Positions 59,766 to 64,000 of a stretch of 64,000 bases of DNA are shown here, one piece after another. The stretch lies in contig OZ257155.1 in NCBI GenBank assembly GCA_965279355.1, positions 1,984,001 to 2,048,000 on the forward strand. Direction: 5' to 3'. The notes under the pieces are model-generated. The model was given only the letters and a program-made list of their open reading frames with translations. It was not told the DNA's origin and ran no database searches. This DNA comes from G965279355 sp965279355. Lineage in GTDB: Bacteria; Pseudomonadota; Alphaproteobacteria; CACIAM-22H2. Numbering within the stretch: the stretch's first letter is position 1; the number at the start of each line of letters is the position of its first letter. The position numbers and the translations under genes were made by a program.

Positions 59766-59990
59766 TTGGGTGATGGCGACACACCAGCCTTTCAGAGCCC
59801 CGTCGCTTGGGCATTTTCGTGGCACGAACGCGCGCATATGACGGGCGCTAGCGCAAGTTTGACACTCGCAGTACTCCCCTGCGCATTGGTAATTAGACGC
59901 CACGACAACTGAAGCGGTCGGCATGATCGCGCGAAGCGATGCCGCGCATCGGTACCGTAAAATTAGACAGCCAGAAGAGGGTCACCGTCG

Positions 59991-60764
59991 ATGAAAGTCG
60001 TCATTCTCGCGGGCGGTTTTGGAACACGGATCAGCGAAGAGAGCGCCATTCGGCCCAAGCCGCTGGTCGAGATCGGCGGCAAGCCGATCCTCTGGCACAT
60101 CATGAAAATCTATTCGGCGCATGGCCTGAACGACTTCGTAATCTGCGGCGGCTACAAGTGCGGCATGATCAAGTCGTTCTTTCGCGAATACGTAACGTCC
60201 TGCGCCGACATGACATTCGATCTGCGTAATGACGAGATCAAGATTCATCATCGCGAAGTCGAGCCATGGACCGTCACGCTCGTCGATACCGGCGAGAAGA
60301 CGATGACCGGCGGTCGTGTAAAGCGCGTCCGGCGTTATCTCGAGGATGAGCCGTTCTGCCTGACATATGGCGACGGCGTCACCGATCTCGACATGACGGC
60401 CCTTATCGATTTCCACAAAAAATGCGGCACGCTGGCAACCGTCACGGCCGTCTCGCCGCCCGGCCGCTTTGGCGTTCTCGCCATCGATTCCGATACATCG
60501 CGCGTGGAAGCCTTCCGCGAGAAGTCAAACAAGGATGTCGGCTTCATCAACGGCGGTTTCTTCGTCCTGCAGCCGGAGGTCCACGACTACATCGATGGCG
60601 ATGAGACTGTCTGGGAAATGGAGCCGCTGGAAACGCTCGTCCGCGACGGCCAAGTCTCCGCGTACCGGCACGCGGGTTATTGGCAAAACATGGATACCTT
60701 GCGGGACAAGCACGTCCTGGAAGGTTTGTGGAATTCAGGAGAGGCCCCATGGAAGGTATGGTAA
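59991..60764 (+). CDS. rfbF: Glucose-1-phosphate cytidylyltransferase
   Basis: 257 residues. The nucleotidyltransferase signature is ILAGGFGTRISEES with RPKPLVEIGGKPILWHIM, followed by the RfbF-typical YKCGMIKSFF. It makes CDP-glucose, the entry to CDP-3,6-dideoxy- and branched-sugar pathways. It overlaps the next gene by 16 bp. No CDP-glucose 4,6-dehydratase is recognised in the window unless the adjacent SDR protein fills that role. Confidence 0.9.
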   Translation: MKVVILAGGFGTRISEESAIRPKPLVEIGGKPILWHIMKIYSAHGLNDFVICGGYKCGMIKSFFREYVTSCADMTFDLRNDEIKIHHREVEPWTVTLVDTGEKTMTGGRVKRVRRYLEDEPFCLTYGDGVTDLDMTALIDFHKKCGTLATVTAVSPPGRFGVLAIDSDTSRVEAFREKSNKDVGFINGGFFVLQPEVHDYIDGDETVWEMEPLETLVRDGQVSAYRHAGYWQNMDTLRDKHVLEGLWNSGEAPWKVW

Positions 60765-61846
60765 TCGCACCCGACGGCAGGACGTCGACGGCAACGACAG
60801 CGCAACCGCCAGAAGGCAAGCGCGTCCTGCTGACCGGCGCTGAGGGATATATCGGCAGTGTCCTGGCGCCGCGCCTTATGGAAGCCGGCTACCAAGTCGA
60901 CGGACTGGACAGCTATTTCTACAAGCAGGGCTGGCTGTTCCATGACGGCCGCGACCGCCCGCGTACGTTCTGCCGCGATACCCGTCGCGTCACCGTCGAG
61001 GATCTGCGCGGCTATGACGCCGTCGTGCATCTGGCGGAGTTGTCGAACGACCCCATCTGCGAATTCGACGAGAGCCTGACCTACGACATCAACCATCGGG
61101 GCTCCGTGACCCTCGCGGAGAAAGCCAAAGCCGCCGGCGTAAAGCGCTTCGTCTACGCCTCGTCCTGCAGCGTCTACGGTGTCGCCGGGACTGAGGAAAA
61201 GACCGAAACGTCCGACATCAATCCGCAGACCGCCTACGCGCGCTGCAAGGTGATGGTCGAGAAGGATGTCACGGCACTGGCCGGCAAGAACTTCTCGCCC
61301 ACCTTCATGCGCAACGCGACAGCCTTCGGCGCCTCCCCGCGCATGCGGTTCGACATCGTGCTGAACAACCTGGCCGGTCTTGCCTGGACGACCCAGTGCA
61401 TCAAGATGACAAGCGATGGCACGCCATGGCGGCCGCTCGTCCATGTGCAGGATATCAGCCAGTCAATCATCGCCGTGCTCGGTGCCCCAGCCGAAGCCGT
61501 CCACAACGAAGTCTTCAATGTCGGCAGCAGCGACCAAAACTACCGGGTCCGCGAAATTGCCGAAACGATCGGAAAAGTCTTCCCGAACTGTTCAGTCGAG
61601 ATCGGCACGAGTGCCGGCGACAACCGCAGCTATCGCGTAAACTTCGACAAGATCCAGAAACACCTGTCCGGCTTCCAGTGCAAATGGAATTCGCAGTCCG
61701 GCGCCGAGGAGCTGTGCAGGATCTTCGGGAAAATCGCGATGACGGGCGAGGTTTTCAACTCGGCGCCATTCACGCGCCTCAAGCAGCTGAAGCAGCTGCA
61801 GACCACCGGCCAGCTCGATCCGCAGCTCTACTGGGCGACTGTATGA
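60749..61846 (+). CDS. NAD-dependent sugar epimerase/dehydratase (extended SDR)
   Basis: 365 residues from the ATG at 60749, with AGGAGAGG 4 nt upstream and overlap with rfbF. The NAD motif is LLTGAEGYIGSVLAP, Ser is in YASSCSVYG and YxxxK in TAYARCKVM. It converts the nucleotide sugar made by the cluster. The exact reaction (4-epimerase, 4,6-dehydratase or 4-ketoreductase) is not determined. It overlaps the next gene as ATGA. Confidence 0.87.
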   Translation: MEGMVIAPDGRTSTATTAQPPEGKRVLLTGAEGYIGSVLAPRLMEAGYQVDGLDSYFYKQGWLFHDGRDRPRTFCRDTRRVTVEDLRGYDAVVHLAELSNDPICEFDESLTYDINHRGSVTLAEKAKAAGVKRFVYASSCSVYGVAGTEEKTETSDINPQTAYARCKVMVEKDVTALAGKNFSPTFMRNATAFGASPRMRFDIVLNNLAGLAWTTQCIKMTSDGTPWRPLVHVQDISQSIIAVLGAPAEAVHNEVFNVGSSDQNYRVREIAETIGKVFPNCSVEIGTSAGDNRSYRVNFDKIQKHLSGFQCKWNSQSGAEELCRIFGKIAMTGEVFNSAPFTRLKQLKQLQTTGQLDPQLYWATV

Positions 61847-62421
61847 TCTTCCGCGAAACCGGTCTTGCCGGTTCGTTTCTGATCGACGTCGACAGGATGA
61901 CGGACGAGCGGGGCTTTTTTGCCCGCACCTGGTGTCAGCGCGAGTTCGCCGGTCACGGCCTGGTATCCGAATTCGTCCAGCATAGCGTCTCTTTCAATGA
62001 AATCAGGGGCACCCTGCGCGGCCTTCACTTTCAAAGCGCGCCGCACCGCGAGGCGAAAGTCATTGCCTGCGCGCGCGGCGCGATCTTCGACGTGATCGTC
62101 GACCTTCGTCCGGATTCAGCAACCTACCGGCAGTGGCGCGCATACGAGTTGACCGCGGAATCGCATCGCATGCTTTATGTGCCTGAGGATTTCGCGCACG
62201 GATTTCAGACACTCTCCGACGATACCGAGGTCACCTACATGATCTCCGGTTTCCATGTCCCTGAAGCCGCGCGCGGTATCCGGTATGACGATCCCGCGCT
62301 GAATGTGAATTGGCCGTTGCCGGTCAGCAGGATTTCCTCTGCCGACCGGTCATGGCCGACCATGGATGGCCTAGCCGGCCTCTCCTTTGCCAGATCAACA
62401 GTCCAAAACGCCGCGAGGTAG
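61843..62421 (+). CDS. dTDP-4-dehydrorhamnose 3,5-epimerase-like protein
   Basis: 192 residues from the ATG in the ATGA overlap with the SDR gene. The RmlC cupin fold is seen as DERGFFARTW, RGTLRGLHFQ (catalytic His) and YVPEDFAHGFQTLSD. It epimerises a 4-keto-6-deoxy nucleotide sugar at C3 and/or C5. Because the cluster starts with a cytidylyltransferase, the substrate may be a CDP-sugar rather than dTDP-rhamnose. Confidence 0.88.
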   Translation: MIFRETGLAGSFLIDVDRMTDERGFFARTWCQREFAGHGLVSEFVQHSVSFNEIRGTLRGLHFQSAPHREAKVIACARGAIFDVIVDLRPDSATYRQWRAYELTAESHRMLYVPEDFAHGFQTLSDDTEVTYMISGFHVPEAARGIRYDDPALNVNWPLPVSRISSADRSWPTMDGLAGLSFARSTVQNAAR

Positions 62422-62423
62422 CG

Positions 62424-63710
62424 ATGACCCAGATGACGCTTCCGAAAGAACTTGTGAAAGGCGATGTCAATCTTGGCCCCAGCCGGCCGTGCCGGTCCTG
62501 CGGGGCCCAGCTGAGCCACACCTTCGTGGATCTCGGAATGTCGCCGCTGGCCAATTCGAATATCGAACCGCACCAGCTTCACCAGATGGAGCCGTTCTAT
62601 CCGCTGCACGCCTATGTGTGCGAGGAATGTTTCCTGGTCCAGCTCGAGCAGTTCGAGACCCCGGATCGCATTTTCAGCGACTACGTGTATCTGTCTTCCT
62701 ACTCGGAAAGCTGGGTGCAGCACGCCAAGAAGTACGTCGAGGCGATCTCCGAACGTCTGGGTCTGAACCAGCGCAGCCGGGTCGTCGAAATCGCCAGCAA
62801 TGACGGCTATCTTCTGCAGTTCTTCGTCAACAAAGGCATCCCGGCCCTGGGCGTCGAGCCCGCCGCCAACGTCGCGAAGATCGCCGTAGAGAAGGGTATC
62901 CCCACCCATGTGAAGTTCTTCGGCACGGAAACAGCGCGGTCACTGGTCGGCGACGGTATCAAGGCCGATCTGATCATCGGCAACAACGTGCTGGCCCATG
63001 TTCCGGCGCTGAACGACTTTGTCGCCGGCCTGAACATCCTGCTCGGGGAACGCGGGGTGGTCACGATGGAGTTTCCGCACCTGCTGCAGCTGATGGAACA
63101 CCATCAGTTCGACACCATCTATCACGAGCATTTCTCGTATTTCTCGCTGCTCGCCGTCAGCAAGGTGTTCGCGCGCCACAAGCTGACGATCTTCGACGTG
63201 GACGAACTGCCGACCCATGGTGGCTCAATCCGGATCTACGCAGCACATGCCGCTGACACCACGCACAAGGTCACGGAGAACGTCACCAAGCTGCTGCAGC
63301 GGGAGACCGAACGTGCCTTCAACACCCTGGATCCTTACCTGGCCTTCGCGCGCAAGGCGGAAACCTCGAAGCAGGAGCTCCTCTCCTTCCTGATTGCCGA
63401 GAAGCAGCGTGGCAAGTCGATTGTCGGTTACGGTGCGCCCGCCAAGGGCAACACGCTGCTGAACTATTGCGGCGTCCGGCATGATTTCATCGACTATGTC
63501 GTCGATCTCAACCCGCTGAAGCAGGGCCGCTATCTGCCCGGCACCCATATCCCGATCTTCAGCCCGGACCGAATCAAGGAAACCAGGCCCGACTATCTGC
63601 TGCTGCTGCCGTGGAATCTCCGCGACGAGATCATGAAGCAGACGTCGTTCGTCCGCGACTGGGGCTGCCGCTTCATCACACCGCTCCCGGAAGTCCGGGT
63701 CTACTCCTGA
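62424..63710 (+). CDS. Nucleotide-sugar C-methyltransferase
   Basis: 428 residues from the ATG at 62424. The N-terminal zinc-binding domain has CRSCG and CEECF (Methyltransf_13). The SAM-binding motif is VVEIASNDGYLLQFF (about 130-144), then IGNNVLAHVPALNDF and MEFPHLLQLMEHHQFDTIYH, typical of TylCIII/CloU C-methyltransferases. The C-terminal domain has GYGAPAKGNTLLNYCG. It adds a methyl branch to a 4-keto sugar. Last gene of the cluster, followed by a terminator. Confidence 0.9.
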   Translation: MTQMTLPKELVKGDVNLGPSRPCRSCGAQLSHTFVDLGMSPLANSNIEPHQLHQMEPFYPLHAYVCEECFLVQLEQFETPDRIFSDYVYLSSYSESWVQHAKKYVEAISERLGLNQRSRVVEIASNDGYLLQFFVNKGIPALGVEPAANVAKIAVEKGIPTHVKFFGTETARSLVGDGIKADLIIGNNVLAHVPALNDFVAGLNILLGERGVVTMEFPHLLQLMEHHQFDTIYHEHFSYFSLLAVSKVFARHKLTIFDVDELPTHGGSIRIYAAHAADTTHKVTENVTKLLQRETERAFNTLDPYLAFARKAETSKQELLSFLIAEKQRGKSIVGYGAPAKGNTLLNYCGVRHDFIDYVVDLNPLKQGRYLPGTHIPIFSPDRIKETRPDYLLLLPWNLRDEIMKQTSFVRDWGCRFITPLPEVRVYS

Positions 63711-63738
63711 ACATTCTCCGGAAGCACCCCCGCTCCAA

Positions 63739-63771
63739 CCCTCCCCCATAAAGGGGGAGGGAGTTTCTTTC
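63739..63771 (+). terminator. Rho-independent terminator
   Basis: CCCTCCCCC - ATAAA - GGGGGAGGG is a perfect 9-bp stem followed by AGTTTCTTTC, 28 nt past the methyltransferase stop. Similar hairpins also occur as dispersed repeats in alphaproteobacteria. Confidence 0.78.
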
Positions 63772-63898
63772 TGGTGCTGTCGCCTGACCGCCGCTCCCTT
63801 CTTCGGGGTGCGCAATCTCCCTGGAAATGATAGGCAAGGTCAGCGCCTGACCCGGCGGGGGTTCTTCCCCTGACGCAAGGGCCGTCAGGGATTGTTCC

Positions 63899-64000
63899 GT
63901 GTCTTTGCCCTCTCCGCCGCCGCCGCTTCCGACCTCCACCAGCTTCACCCACCGGGAGACGATCGTCATCCTGCTGGGGCTGTCGTTCTGCATGTTCCTG
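63899..64000 (+). CDS. N-terminus of a probable MFS transporter (cut by window end)
   Basis: A GTG at 63899 opens a frame to the window end (34 residues): a Pro-rich start, then FTHRETIVILLGLSFCMFL. That resembles the first cytoplasmic turn and membrane helix of major-facilitator (DHA2/MDR-type) transporters. AGGG lies 9 nt upstream. Too short to be sure. Confidence 0.5.
   Translation, partial: MSLPSPPPPLPTSTSFTHRETIVILLGLSFCMFL

Overview
The window is about 64 kb of high-GC DNA with gene families typical of Alphaproteobacteria, most likely Hyphomicrobiales (Rhizobiales). The reasons are the Anbu/ATP-grasp/alpha-E/transglutaminase operon, many periplasmic binding proteins, VanA-type Rieske oxygenases, an RSP_7527-like small protein and REP-like hairpins. 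That placement is inference. No rRNA, tRNA, CRISPR array, transposase or origin was recognised.

Layout. 1-2.2 kb: end of a truncated gene, then a VOC dioxygenase/FAD monooxygenase operon (- strand) behind a sigma-70 promoter with two phased palindromes. 2.3-6.1 kb: xanthine dehydrogenase operon. 6.4-11.9 kb: housekeeping genes (small protein, RRM protein, Anbu operon, DinB protein). 11.9-56.6 kb: a long catabolic and uptake region. It holds seven NMT1/THI5/SsuA-like binding proteins but only two matching ABC permease/ATPase pairs. It also holds one complete Opp/Dpp-type transporter, three Rieske oxygenases, two isopenicillin-N-synthase-like oxygenases, a TauD-like oxygenase, three cytosine-deaminase-like amidohydrolases, a tandem pair of FAD oxidoreductases, a creatininase, an isochorismatase-type hydrolase, an AtzG/AtzE/AtzH set and allophanate hydrolase (AtzF). 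The regulators are one GntR protein and two close LysR paralogues. 56.9-64 kb: a flippase, glycosyltransferase and nucleotide-sugar cluster (cytidylyltransferase, epimerases, C-methyltransferase), then the start of a probable MFS transporter.

The main discovery is regulatory. Scanning the promoter regions by eye, I found twelve matches to the sigma-54 -24/-12 element (TGGCAYRNNNNTTGCW) with the GG-to-GC spacing exact. One is perfect, nine have a single mismatch and two have two mismatches. Nearly all operons of the 12-54 kb region start at one of them. Sigma-54 commonly serves nitrogen limitation, and the enzymes end in allophanate hydrolysis (NH3 + CO2). I therefore infer that the region is a nitrogen-scavenging regulon for N-heterocyclic or urea-type compounds. 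Imported heterocycles would be oxidised by Rieske, 2OG-Fe or flavin enzymes, opened or deaminated by amidohydrolases and the creatininase, trimmed by AtzE/AtzG/AtzH and finished by AtzF. The actual substrate cannot be read from the sequence.
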